DNA of 8,614 nucleotides from assembly GCA_900541315.1 (NCBI GenBank), contig UQJF01000126.1, forward strand, positions 1-8,614, written 5' to 3'. Positions 1 through 5,623 of the stretch are shown here, piece by piece. Source of the stretch: an uncultured Clostridium sp. GTDB taxonomy: Bacteria; Bacillota; Clostridia; Lachnospirales; Lachnospiraceae. Each line of letters starts with the position of its first letter. Position 1 is the first letter of the stretch. A program made the translations under genes and the position numbers. Below the pieces are notes generated by a model. It was given only the letters and a program-made list of their open reading frames with translations, was not told where the DNA came from and made no database searches.

Positions 1-32
1 CTTCTTGTTTTCATGAATATGGAAACAAGAAG
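1..32. repeat. perfect 10-bp inverted repeat (hairpin) at the left edge
   Basis: CTTCTTGTTT at 1-10 is the exact reverse complement of AAACAAGAAG at 23-32, with a 12-nt loop. No T-run follows on the + strand, so it is not a complete terminator in that direction. What lies to its left is outside the window, so a terminator or operator for a neighbouring gene remains possible. The repeat is certain; its role is unknown. Confidence 0.5.
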
Positions 33-265
33 ATGTCATGGCTGAACTGTAACTTTTTATGGATCAATTGCTGTTTTATTGCTTGTTTAATTTCTTTCTT
101 AACTCTGAACATAGTATAACCTAAAAATTTTTTTGGTACAATCCGCAAAAATAATAAGGTTTTCGATAAAATCTAAATCTTTTTGTATATTGTGCAAAAA
201 ATTTTAGTTTTAACAAACCTGCCAAATTATTAACGTATTTTGAGAAAACTTATCATTTAACTCTA
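33..265. other. AT-rich intergenic stretch without genes
   Basis: I see no credible coding region, RNA gene or repeat family here. It is rich in A and T runs. An imperfect hairpin can be drawn between 173-185 and 195-207 (two mismatches). On the - strand a weak promoter-like pair, TTGTAC at 136-141 and TATACT 17 nt further on at 113-118, could serve a divergent gene off the left edge, but it matches the -35 consensus poorly. Confidence 0.4.
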
Positions 266-294
266 TAGACATTTTCCCATAAATCATGTATGAT
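266..294 (+). promoter_or_regulatory. sigma-A-type promoter of the DUF2325 gene
   Basis: TAGACA at 266-271 (five of six consensus bases) and TATGAT at 289-294 (five of six) are separated by exactly 17 bp, the optimal spacing for the vegetative sigma factor. Transcription would begin near 301, giving an untranslated leader of about 150 nt before the ATG at 450. It is the best-scoring arrangement I found in this gap, but it is a motif call only. Confidence 0.55.
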
Positions 295-302
295 TTTACC
301 AT

Positions 303-320
303 AGTTAGTTAAAGCTAACT
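303..320. promoter_or_regulatory. candidate operator: AGTTAG-N6-CTAACT inverted repeat
   Basis: A perfect 6-bp inverted repeat with a 6-bp centre lies immediately after the -10 box, across the predicted transcription start. A repressor bound here would block initiation. Its TTAG...CTAA core loosely resembles boxes of DtxR/MntR-type metal regulators. The symmetry and position are seen directly; the regulator family is only a guess. Confidence 0.45.
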
Positions 321-449
321 TCATTTAAACAAAACATATTACTTATCATTTCCCCATACATATAGTAATGAACATGTTCTCAATACGTCCGTATGTTTTC
401 CGGGGTATAAGATTCCGAGAGGACATACCATTTAAAAGGAGGCTGCATT

Positions 450-734
450 ATGAGCGTTGTTATTATCGGCGGACATGACCGTATGGTCAGTCAGTATAAA
501 AAAATCTGTAAAAACTATAACTGCAAAGCAAAGGTATTCACCCAGATGAGTGCCAGTCTGGACAAGCAGATTGGAAGACCTGATCTTTTAGTTCTGTTCA
601 CCAATACCGTTTCCCACAAAATGATCCGCTGCGCCTTAGATGAGGTCAATGAAAATGAAACTGAGATCGTTCGCTGTCATACCAGCAGTGGTACTGCCCT
701 TACTGAAATCTTAATGCAGCACGTTCCGGCATAA
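450..734 (+). CDS. DUF2325 domain protein, small
   Basis: This 94-residue protein spans one DUF2325 domain. It has the N-terminal beta strand with a glycine turn and HDRM (VVIIGGHDRM, residues 3-12), the central hydrophobic strand followed by a VSH motif (DLLVLFTNTVSHKMI, 45-59) and the C-terminal segment RCHTSSGTAL (75-84). Cysteines sit at 20, 25, 61 and 76. There is no signal peptide or membrane segment, so it is probably cytosolic. The biochemical function of the family is not established. The start is secure: AAAGGAGG lies 8 nt before the ATG. It appears to be a single-gene transcript with its own promoter and operator-like repeat upstream and a terminator just downstream. It converges on the selenium operon and is not part of it, so no functional link can be drawn. 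Confidence 0.85.
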   Translation: MSVVIIGGHDRMVSQYKKICKNYNCKAKVFTQMSASLDKQIGRPDLLVLFTNTVSHKMIRCALDEVNENETEIVRCHTSSGTALTEILMQHVPA

Positions 735-748
735 AATCCCATAAACAT

Positions 749-824
749 AAAAAACAGGACTGTTTCCATCTGATCATTTCACCTCCAGACAGGTGTCAAT
801 GTCAGTGGCCACAGTCCTGTTTTT
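749..824. terminator. bidirectional branched intrinsic terminator
   Basis: ACAGGACTGT at 754-763 pairs perfectly with ACAGTCCTGT at 811-820. The stem is flanked by an A-run on the left and a T-run on the right, so it ends in U-runs on both strands. The 47-nt interior folds further: CTGA/TCAG, ATT/AAT and CACCT/AGGTG. It lies between the convergent DUF2325 gene (stop at 734) and the cysteine desulfurase gene (stop at 908) and can serve both transcripts. Confidence 0.85.
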
Positions 825-907
825 CAGGTGATATTGACGTCTTTTATCCCTGCATACTGATATCCATTACAGGTCAGACACCATATGCTGATCCGGTTAA
901 ACCGCAG

Positions 908-2080
908 CTAATACTCTTTCAGCGCCTGCACTGCACATTCCACCTGCTCTTCTGTATTAAAATGAGAAAAGCTGAAACGCACAGCTCCCTGATCCACAGT
1001 TCCTAATGCGCCATGCATCAAAGGTGCACAATGGCCACCGGAACGGGTGTCGATCTCATATTCTGCTGACAGATAGTCACTTATCTCCCCTGAATCTTCT
1101 TCTCCCAGATTCAATGATACAATGGCAGCTCTGTCTTTCTGTGAAAAATCCCCATAAATACGGATATCCGGGATTTCCTTTACCTGTTCATAAAAAAGCT
1201 TCATCAGCTTGTGTTCTCGGTTTCTTATAGTATCAATCCCTTCTTCTTTAATATAAAGAAGAGCGGCCCGCAATCCGGCGATCCCGTGACCATTTAAAGT
1301 TCCTGCTTCCAGGGCTGTCGGCATCACTGACGGATGTTTTTTTTCAAAAGTAAGGATACCGCTGCCACCTGATAACAGTGGTTTTATGCCAAGACCTTTG
1401 CGCACGCACAGACCTCCTGTTCCCTGAGGCCCCATAAGACCTTTATGACCTGTAAAACACAATACATCTATATGGCTTTCTTGCATATTGACAGGAAAAT
1501 GTCCTGCTGTCTGGGATGCATCTACAATAAACAATGCCCCGGCCCTTTTGCACCACTCTCCTATTTTCACCAGATCCGTACAATTTCCTGTAAGATTAGA
1601 TGCATGGGTCATGACCACTGCCCTGGTCCCCGGAGTGATTGCCGCCTGTAAAGCTCTGTAATTCAGCTTTCCCTGACGTTTTACCCGATTTTTTTCCTCT
1701 TCATCAGCATTTTCTTCTGCCTTCTCACAGCCAACGATGACCAGCTCTGCTCCCAGCTTTTCCATTTCATAAAGAGGACGCAGAACACTGTTATGTTCTA
1801 AAACAGTAGTTACCACACGGTCACCCGGCCTGATCAGGCCCTTTATGGCAATATTTAAGCTTTCTGTTGAATTAGCAGTAAAAGCCACCTGCTCCGGACC
1901 ATCTCCATGGAACATTTCCGCTAAAAGAGCCCTGGTCTCATAAATTACCCTGGCTCCCGTAAGTGCTTCTTTATAAGCTCCCCTGGAACAGTTTCCCATA
2001 CTGGAAATGGCCTCTGCTACTGCCTGCGCCACACAGGGCGGACGGTAAAAAGAAGTTGCCGCACTATCTAAGTAGATCAT
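908..2080 (-). CDS. cysteine desulfurase family protein (class V aminotransferase, EF2568 type)
   Basis: This 390-residue PLP enzyme of the NifS/SufS superfamily has every expected landmark. They are His96 in EHNSVLRP, Asp187 and Gln190 in VDASQTAGH (cofactor binding), Lys213 in TGHKGLMGPQGTG (Schiff-base lysine) and Cys351 in RSGGHCAPLMH (the catalytic cysteine that carries the persulfide or releases Se). Length is normal. A charged insert (about 119-138) lies before the substrate domain. Such enzymes take S from cysteine or Se from selenocysteine; in this gene neighbourhood the family is linked to the selenium-dependent molybdenum hydroxylase system, so it probably mobilises Se for SelD or S/Se for cofactor maturation. 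It is the last operon gene, 11 bp after yqeB. The start is supported by GGGAG 7 nt before the ATG. A role in general Fe-S assembly is less likely from the context. Confidence 0.9.
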   Translation of the reverse strand: MIYLDSAATSFYRPPCVAQAVAEAISSMGNCSRGAYKEALTGARVIYETRALLAEMFHGDGPEQVAFTANSTESLNIAIKGLIRPGDRVVTTVLEHNSVLRPLYEMEKLGAELVIVGCEKAEENADEEEKNRVKRQGKLNYRALQAAITPGTRAVVMTHASNLTGNCTDLVKIGEWCKRAGALFIVDASQTAGHFPVNMQESHIDVLCFTGHKGLMGPQGTGGLCVRKGLGIKPLLSGGSGILTFEKKHPSVMPTALEAGTLNGHGIAGLRAALLYIKEEGIDTIRNREHKLMKLFYEQVKEIPDIRIYGDFSQKDRAAIVSLNLGEEDSGEISDYLSAEYEIDTRSGGHCAPLMHGALGTVDQGAVRFSFSHFNTEEQVECAVQALKEY

Positions 2081-2091
2081 AGATATTCTCC

Positions 2092-2925
2092 CTAATATCC
2101 CTGTTCATTTTCCAGCATCATCAGCCCTTCCAAAACTGAGCCGCCGATGTTTCTTGCCTTATCAGAAATAGTAAAGCAGTTTTTATACTCGCTCTCTCTC
2201 GGATCAATATCTGCGATCTTAAATCCTGTAGTTACCGGATAAGCATCCCGTATCAGGCCCCGCACCAGACCGGTAAGAGTTGCTTCCACCTTCACCTCTT
2301 CTCCGTTTTCTGTGCAGATCACAGCAATCGTCTGCCCTTTTTCCACCTTATCACCGATCTTTACTCTGCCGTAAAGCTTTCCTTCTGCCGGTGAATGGAT
2401 GACCCTTTCTTTACCATATCCACCGATGATACCGGGAGTTCCTGTATTAGGTGCTGCCGGTCCTTCTTTGATAATACGGCCAAGATTATGTCCTCTCTGG
2501 GTCTCAACTACCAGGTCCACGTCTTTCCCTGCACTGAAACCCGGCCCCAAAGCAATGGTCTTATCTGCCATCATTCTGCTGGTCCCCAGATTTTTCTTTG
2601 CCAGAATGGCATCTACCAGAGCCCATGGCCGTACCTGCTTTAATATATCACAGTCAGGATCCACTAAAAGAGGCACTTTCTTTTGCTCTTTTAATACTTC
2701 TTTTGCTTCTTCCCAGGAATCCACCTTTATGCAGGTCACATCCTCTACTTTGCTTTCCCCGTCATAAACAGCTTCCGAAAGAGCCACCTGACGGCGGATC
2801 GCAGACGGAGAAGTGGTTTCTAATATCACTACCGGATAACCACTGTGAAACAGTCGGCTGATCGTGCCGGTGGCAATATCTCCCCCTCCTCTTACGAATA
2901 TAAGCTGTTCCTTCCTCTGTATCAT
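2092..2925 (-). CDS. yqeB: selenium-dependent molybdenum hydroxylase system protein YqeB
   Basis: This 277-residue protein fits the YqeB family (EF2563 group), an accessory factor found with selenium-dependent molybdenum hydroxylases. Visible landmarks are an N-terminal nucleotide-binding-like loop VRGGGDIATG (11-20), the conserved ETQRGHNLGR (141-150) and NTGTPG (160-165) segments, and a biotinyl/lipoyl-like barrel stretch (177-203). The C-terminal part ends in KIADIDPR (236-243), recalling the DPR of XdhC-like Rossmann proteins. Its molecular activity is not known; insertion of Se or of the Mo cofactor into the hydroxylase is the working idea. The start ATG has AAGGAG upstream at a slightly long spacing of about 11 nt. 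The gene lies 64 bp after yedF and 11 bp before the cysteine desulfurase gene. No membrane segment is seen. Confidence 0.9.
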   Translation of the reverse strand: MIQRKEQLIFVRGGGDIATGTISRLFHSGYPVVILETTSPSAIRRQVALSEAVYDGESKVEDVTCIKVDSWEEAKEVLKEQKKVPLLVDPDCDILKQVRPWALVDAILAKKNLGTSRMMADKTIALGPGFSAGKDVDLVVETQRGHNLGRIIKEGPAAPNTGTPGIIGGYGKERVIHSPAEGKLYGRVKIGDKVEKGQTIAVICTENGEEVKVEATLTGLVRGLIRDAYPVTTGFKIADIDPRESEYKNCFTISDKARNIGGSVLEGLMMLENEQGY

Positions 2926-2989
2926 GTTGCTGTATTCTCCTTCAATATGAAATGTTCTCGTCCATTTTCCTGATTTCTGACCTGTTACA

Positions 2990-3610
2990 TTATGGGCGTA
3001 CTACTACGCTGGCTTTGGTCATTTTCTCTACGATCTCATACATATTGGTAACGCCGCCTACCTGACGTTTTTCAGCTATTCCATAATGATTTAAACAGGT
3101 ACCGCAGGTAAGGATTTCCACACCCTGTGCCTCTAAAGTCTTAAGATCTTCCAGATTATCAGAGCCTTCACAGGATAAGAATGCGCCGCTGTTGTATAAA
3201 AGAATGGTCTCCGGCAGCATATCCTGCTGAGTCAGTGCAAATACAAAGCCTTTCATCAGAAGCTTTCCTAATACTTCATCTCCCTGTCCCATCTGGTTTG
3301 AAGAAAGAACAACTACCATACCTTTTCTTCTGCCATCTGGTGTGCAGGTCACTTCCTCTGCTGCCGCTGGTGCCTGAGCTGTTTCTCCATTTCCTTCACC
3401 TGTAGTAATGGTAACTAAAAATTCACGCTCACCTGTCTTTTCAGAGCATACTGCAAAACCTTTGTGGTCTGCCATTTTGGTTAAATTCTGTACTGCGATC
3501 TCATTATCTACTACAACCTCTACTTTTTCTCCTGGTGCGGATGACTCTAATGCTTTCTTTGCTTCAATAACTGGTAATGGACACTGCTTTCCTCTTTCAT
3601 CTAATCTCAT
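2990..3610 (-). CDS. yedF: selenium metabolism protein YedF (TusA domain + DsrE-like domain)
   Basis: From the preferred ATG the protein has 206 residues. Residues 1-70 are a TusA/SirA-like domain whose CPLP motif starts at Cys10, the sulfur- or selenium-carrying cysteine of that family. A linker rich in Ala and Glu (72-90) leads to a DsrE/DsrF-like domain (about 95-206) with TCGTCLNHYGI, giving Cys169 and Cys172. A carrier role for reduced Se between the desulfurase and SelD is plausible from the family and neighbours but is inferred. The reading frame is open upstream to a GTG at 3661, which would add 17 residues (MQERLRKNILWKERKKN). I reject that start because the TusA fold begins at MRLDERG and a GAGAGGAAG ribosome site lies just before the ATG at 3610. 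It sits 56 bp after selD. Confidence 0.9.
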   Translation of the reverse strand: MRLDERGKQCPLPVIEAKKALESSAPGEKVEVVVDNEIAVQNLTKMADHKGFAVCSEKTGEREFLVTITTGEGNGETAQAPAAAEEVTCTPDGRRKGMVVVLSSNQMGQGDEVLGKLLMKGFVFALTQQDMLPETILLYNSGAFLSCEGSDNLEDLKTLEAQGVEILTCGTCLNHYGIAEKRQVGGVTNMYEIVEKMTKASVVVRP

Positions 3611-3666
3611 GTTTTTCTTCCTCTCTTTCCATAAAATGTTCTTCCGGAGTCTTTCCTGCACTCATT

Positions 3667-4692
3667 CTACTGGATGATAACCGCTTTTTCCTGCTTTGGC
3701 AGTATCTCTCCTACTACACCGCAGGGAAGTCCCAGTTTTTCAAGCTCTTCCATAATTGCAGGAACATCTTCTTTATCTACAGATGCCAGCAGTCCTCCTG
3801 AAGTCTGTGGATCATATAAAATCTCTTCTGTTGCAAAGGAACAGTTTTTAAACTCCACCTTATCCTGCACATGATTTCGATTTCTCTGTGCAGCAGCTGT
3901 AAGGTAAAATTCTTCTACATAATCCTCACATTCCGGGATATAAGGTATTTTTTCCTTATCAATCCTTGCTGTAGCCTGATCTGTGACCATTTCACAAAGA
4001 TGCCCTAAAAAGCCGAATCCGGTTACATCAGTACAACCGTGAAGGCGATATTTACGAAGGATCTCCGATGCGTATTTATTTAAAGTAGTCATGGATTTTA
4101 CTGCCAGCTCATATGCTTCTTTGGAAGCCGCTTTCATACGGGATGCTGTACATACAATTCCCACGCCAAGAGGTTTTGTAAGGATCAGTGCATCTCCCAC
4201 CTTGCAGCCGCTGTTGGCAAATACCTTATCCGGGTGGATCACACCTGTTACAGACAAACCGTATTTTACATCACTGTCTGCAATAGAATGACCTCCGGCA
4301 AGTACGCCTCCGGCTTCCCTTACCTTTTCACTGCCTCCTAACATGATCTTTCCCAGGATGTTTAAATCCATGGCTTCCGGGAAGCATACGATGTTTAAGG
4401 CAGTTTTTACATCTCCGCCCATAGCATAGATATCACTTAAAGCATTGGCTGCTGCGATCTGACCGAAAATATAAGGATCTTCCACCATAGGCGGAAAAAA
4501 ATCCAGTGTCTGGACAATTGCCAGATCATCTGTGAGCTTATACACTGCTGCATCATCAGAACCGTCAAAACCGATAAGCAGGTTTGGATCATAGGTTTTT
4601 GGCAGATTATTTAACACTTTTGCCAGGATTCCCGGTCCCAGCTTTGCAGTACAGCCGCCTCCTTTACAGAATACGATCTCCTGTGGTTCCAT
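3667..4692 (-). CDS. selD: selenide, water dikinase (selenophosphate synthetase)
   Basis: SelD uses ATP and selenide to make selenophosphate, the activated Se donor. The 341-residue protein is full length. The glycine-rich N-terminal loop CKGGGCTAK (9-17) holds Cys14 and Lys17, matching Cys17 and Lys20 of the E. coli enzyme; the second cysteine of GCGCK is Ala here, a common variation. Metal/ATP aspartates are visible in GSDDAAVY (44-51), QTLDFFPP (61-68), [12 protein letters not shown] (82-93) and [14 protein letters not shown] (218-231), with GGHSIADSD at 133-141 and DPQTSGG at 294-300. It is a Cys, not Sec, form. It starts 4 bp after the regulator stop, with GGAG about 8 nt before the ATG, so translational coupling is likely. 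With yedF, yqeB and the desulfurase, it fits the 'orphan SelD' setting serving Se-dependent molybdenum hydroxylases; selA/selB are not in view. Confidence 0.95.
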   Translation of the reverse strand: MEPQEIVFCKGGGCTAKLGPGILAKVLNNLPKTYDPNLLIGFDGSDDAAVYKLTDDLAIVQTLDFFPPMVEDPYIFGQIAAANALSDIYAMGGDVKTALNIVCFPEAMDLNILGKIMLGGSEKVREAGGVLAGGHSIADSDVKYGLSVTGVIHPDKVFANSGCKVGDALILTKPLGVGIVCTASRMKAASKEAYELAVKSMTTLNKYASEILRKYRLHGCTDVTGFGFLGHLCEMVTDQATARIDKEKIPYIPECEDYVEEFYLTAAAQRNRNHVQDKVEFKNCSFATEEILYDPQTSGGLLASVDKEDVPAIMEELEKLGLPCGVVGEILPKQEKAVIIQ

Positions 4693-4696
4693 AATA

Positions 4697-5071
4697 TCAC
4701 TCCATTTCTTTTATTTTTTCTACCGTTTCCTCTGAAAAATACTGTGCAAACAGCTGGTCTAACTGTTCCTCTGCATCCTGTTTAAATCCCACATATGCCT
4801 CGATCAGTCCTTTTGCCTGTGGTGTCAGCCTGGAACCGCCGCCGTCTTTCCCCCCGGCCTCACGGTCTGTAAGGGCAAATCCCCATTCTTTTTCTGCCCC
4901 TTTTAACATCTTCCAGGCTTTGCTGTAAGCCATATTCATGTTTTTTGCCGCCTTTTGCAGGGAACCGGTGCGCTCCACCTCCCTAAGGAGCATGACCATT
5001 CCCGGTCCAAAAGCTTTTTCTTCAAAATACAGCCTCAGTGACATTCCGTAGTGAAGCCTGCTTTCCCCCAT
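4697..5071 (-). CDS. ModE-type winged helix-turn-helix regulator (stand-alone DNA-binding domain)
   Basis: The 124-residue protein is a single ModE N-terminal-like winged helix. The HTH runs from about 27 to 60 ([19 protein letters not shown]), followed by the glycine-rich wing motif [15 protein letters not shown], characteristic of ModE, and a charged C-terminal helix. The molybdate-binding TOBE/Mop domains of E. coli ModE are absent, so how it senses Mo, if it does, is open. It is the first gene of the selD-yedF-yqeB-desulfurase operon and probably autoregulates it. Start choice: the frame extends to a TTG at 5131 and has ATGs at 5077 and 5071. AAAGGAG at 5079-5085 lies 7 nt from the 5071 ATG but only 1-2 nt from 5077, so 5071 is preferred. 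It is a paralogue of the C-terminal domain of the fusion protein at 5624-6571. Confidence 0.85.
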   Translation of the reverse strand: MGESRLHYGMSLRLYFEEKAFGPGMVMLLREVERTGSLQKAAKNMNMAYSKAWKMLKGAEKEWGFALTDREAGGKDGGGSRLTPQAKGLIEAYVGFKQDAEEQLDQLFAQYFSEETVEKIKEME

Positions 5072-5085
5072 TCCCATTCTCCTTT

Positions 5086-5109
5086 CGTTATTTTCGTTCG
5101 CGAATAACG
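5086..5109. promoter_or_regulatory. ModE-box-like palindrome
   Basis: CGTTATT and AATAACG form a perfect 7-bp inverted repeat over 24 bp. The published E. coli ModE consensus, roughly CGCTATATA-N6-TATATAACG, has the same outer half-sites (CGnTAT...ATAACG) and the same 24-bp span. It directly abuts the ribosome binding site of the ModE-like regulator gene, which would suit autoregulation. In RNA it would also form a short hairpin beside that site. Binding is inferred, not shown. Confidence 0.5.
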
Positions 5110-5116
5110 CTTTAAC

Positions 5117-5180
5117 AAAAAAACCGGCCAATCATTTCCAGGACACTTTTGTCCCAGGTCATGATCAGACCGGCTTTTTT
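5117..5180 (-). terminator. terminator-like hairpin in the leader of the selenium operon
   Basis: Read on the - strand, an A6-G-CCGG arm pairs with CCGG-U-U6. Inner pairs are UC/GG and GAUCAU/AUGAUU, and the tip is GGACA-AAAG-UGUCC, with a U7 tract as the 3' end. Three pairs are G-U wobbles on this strand and would be A-C mismatches on the + strand, which indicates that the - strand RNA is the folded product. It lies between the predicted promoter and the first gene, so it can act as an attenuator rather than as an ordinary end-of-operon terminator. Confidence 0.6.
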
Positions 5181-5267
5181 CACAGATATGATCCTCTATC
5201 CCACAGAGCCACATCTGATACACTGCTTGCATAAAGCTCCAAACTGCGCTTGTTCATTCTTAAATAC

Positions 5268-5295
5268 ATTATAACAGTTTTTTTAATTTATGCAA
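5268..5295 (-). promoter_or_regulatory. sigma-A-type promoter of the ModE-like/selD operon
   Basis: On the - strand TTGCAT (5290-5295) and a perfect TATAAT (5268-5273) are 16 bp apart. The -35 box matches four of six bases. The direction fits the regulator-selD-yedF-yqeB-desulfurase operon. The MITE-like element ends only 12 bp upstream of the -35 box, so its insertion replaced whatever lay upstream of this promoter. Confidence 0.65.
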
Positions 5296-5301
5296 TTCTT
5301 A

Positions 5302-5307
5302 TTTTAA
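5302..5307. repeat. left copy of putative target-site duplication (TTTTAA)
   Basis: TTTTAA lies directly outside the left terminal repeat of the MITE-like element and recurs directly outside the right one at 5522-5527. In AT-rich DNA a 6-bp match could be chance, but its exact placement at both boundaries favours a true duplication. Confidence 0.6.
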
Positions 5308-5521
5308 TGATGTGAGTGTCAAAAGTAAATTTTGCCACTCACTGGTGTAACCGGATTGCTCCATTGCTATGCAATTCCCGCAATCCTCGAACACCTCAAA
5401 CTCCCATAAAATGGCGTGTTCACACCATTTTATTTCGTTTTCGGTGTTCGGCGTGTCAATAAGTATAAATTGCTTATTTGTGCGAGCACAAACGCAATTT
5501 ATACTTTTGACACTTACATCA
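5308..5521. mobile_element. 214-bp MITE-like element, copy A (complete)
   Basis: The ends are inverted repeats: TGATGTGAGTGTCAAAAGTA on the left and, read inward, TGATGTAAGTGTCAAAAGTA on the right; similarity continues to about 28 bp with four mismatches. TTTTAA directly flanks both ends (5302-5307 and 5522-5527), a likely 6-bp target duplication. No plausible protein is encoded. The interior is packed with inverted repeats: GGATTGC/GCAATCC, CGAACACC/GGTGTTCG, ATAAAATGG/CCATTTTAT and a long hairpin at 5453-5513. A second copy lies inverted at 8518. These are the traits of a non-autonomous transposable element; the parent transposon family cannot be told from here. Confidence 0.8.
5453..5513. 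repeat. long hairpin at one end of the MITE-like element
   Basis: GTGTCAA and AAGTATAAATTGC pair with GCAATTTATACTT and TTGACAC, with one bulged base. Inside, TTTGTGC-GA-GCACAAA closes a 2-nt loop. The result is about 27 bp of almost uninterrupted stem. It is also present in copy B, where one base change (8559) weakens the inner stem to an A-C mismatch. Confidence 0.8.
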
Positions 5522-5527
5522 TTTTAA
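5522..5527. repeat. right copy of putative target-site duplication (TTTTAA)
   Basis: Direct repeat of 5302-5307, placed immediately after the right terminal repeat ...ACATCA. Together the two copies define the element boundaries used here. Confidence 0.6.
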
Positions 5528-5623
5528 TAAGCGGATTACAATGTTTTCAGAATTACAGGAGTGCAAAGCACGCAATAATCCGATATCAGAGACGTTAGCG
5601 TTGCATGGACCGCAGTATTTTAC
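5528..5623. other. short intergenic region with an imperfect inverted repeat
   Basis: This lies between the MITE-like element and the stop codon of the nucleotidyltransferase-HTH gene. CGGATTA (5532-5538) pairs with TAATCCG (5576-5582), enclosing GTGC-AAA-GCAC (5561-5571). It could end the modBC-fusion gene transcript on the - strand, but no T-run follows, so I do not call a terminator. Confidence 0.35.

Larger units (their letters stand above)
5072..5261 (-). ncRNA. structured ~190-nt 5' leader of the regulator-selD operon, candidate cis-regulatory RNA
   Basis: The predicted transcription start near 5261 gives an unusually long leader. Its 5' half holds a stem pairing CAGAUGUG (5210-5217) with CAUAUCUG (5183-5190), with CUCU/AGAG closing an inner loop. 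Its 3' half is the terminator-like hairpin, followed by the ModE-like palindrome and the ribosome site. This layout, domain plus terminator plus Shine-Dalgarno, is that of riboswitch or attenuator leaders. I could not match it to the Moco riboswitch or another known class by eye. A 65-codon frame (5035-5232) also crosses it, so translation-dependent attenuation is an alternative. Confidence 0.4.

Noticed and set aside
113..141. Divergent - strand promoter (TTGTAC, 17 bp, TATACT)
   Set aside because: Only three of six bases match the -35 consensus, and in such AT-rich DNA a match of this quality is expected by chance; no downstream gene is visible.
370..379. GAACATGTTC palindrome as an operator
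   Set aside because: A perfect 10-bp palindrome but short, with no symmetric flanks, and far from the predicted promoter.
2399..2767. 122-codon + strand frame opposite yqeB
   Set aside because: Low-complexity product rich in Ser, Pro and Phe, antisense to a well-recognised gene; a shadow frame.
3611..3661. 17-residue N-terminal extension of YedF from a GTG
   Set aside because: The TusA domain begins at the ATG at 3610, which has its own ribosome site; the extension is Lys/Arg-rich and reads through that site.
5072..5131. Longer N-terminus for the ModE-like regulator, from TTG at 5131 or ATG at 5077
   Set aside because: The extension would be encoded by the palindrome and part of the terminator arm, and the only good ribosome site (5079-5085) fits the ATG at 5071.
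5117..5180. Leader hairpin as a bacterial SECIS element for selenocysteine
   Set aside because: There is no in-frame TGA preceding it in a credible gene, and the U-run and position fit a terminator or attenuator; SelD here carries Cys at the catalytic site.
5072..5261. Known Moco riboswitch in the leader
   Set aside because: I could not find the conserved segments I associate with that class; a covariance-model search would decide.
5308..5521. CRISPR array or tandem repeats
   Set aside because: The repeats are inverted pairs of differing sequence, not regularly spaced direct repeats with spacers.
5416..5598. 60-codon + strand reading frame inside and beyond MITE copy A
   Set aside because: It runs through the palindromes and out across the element boundary, has no ribosome site and no domain; it is a by-product of the repeats.
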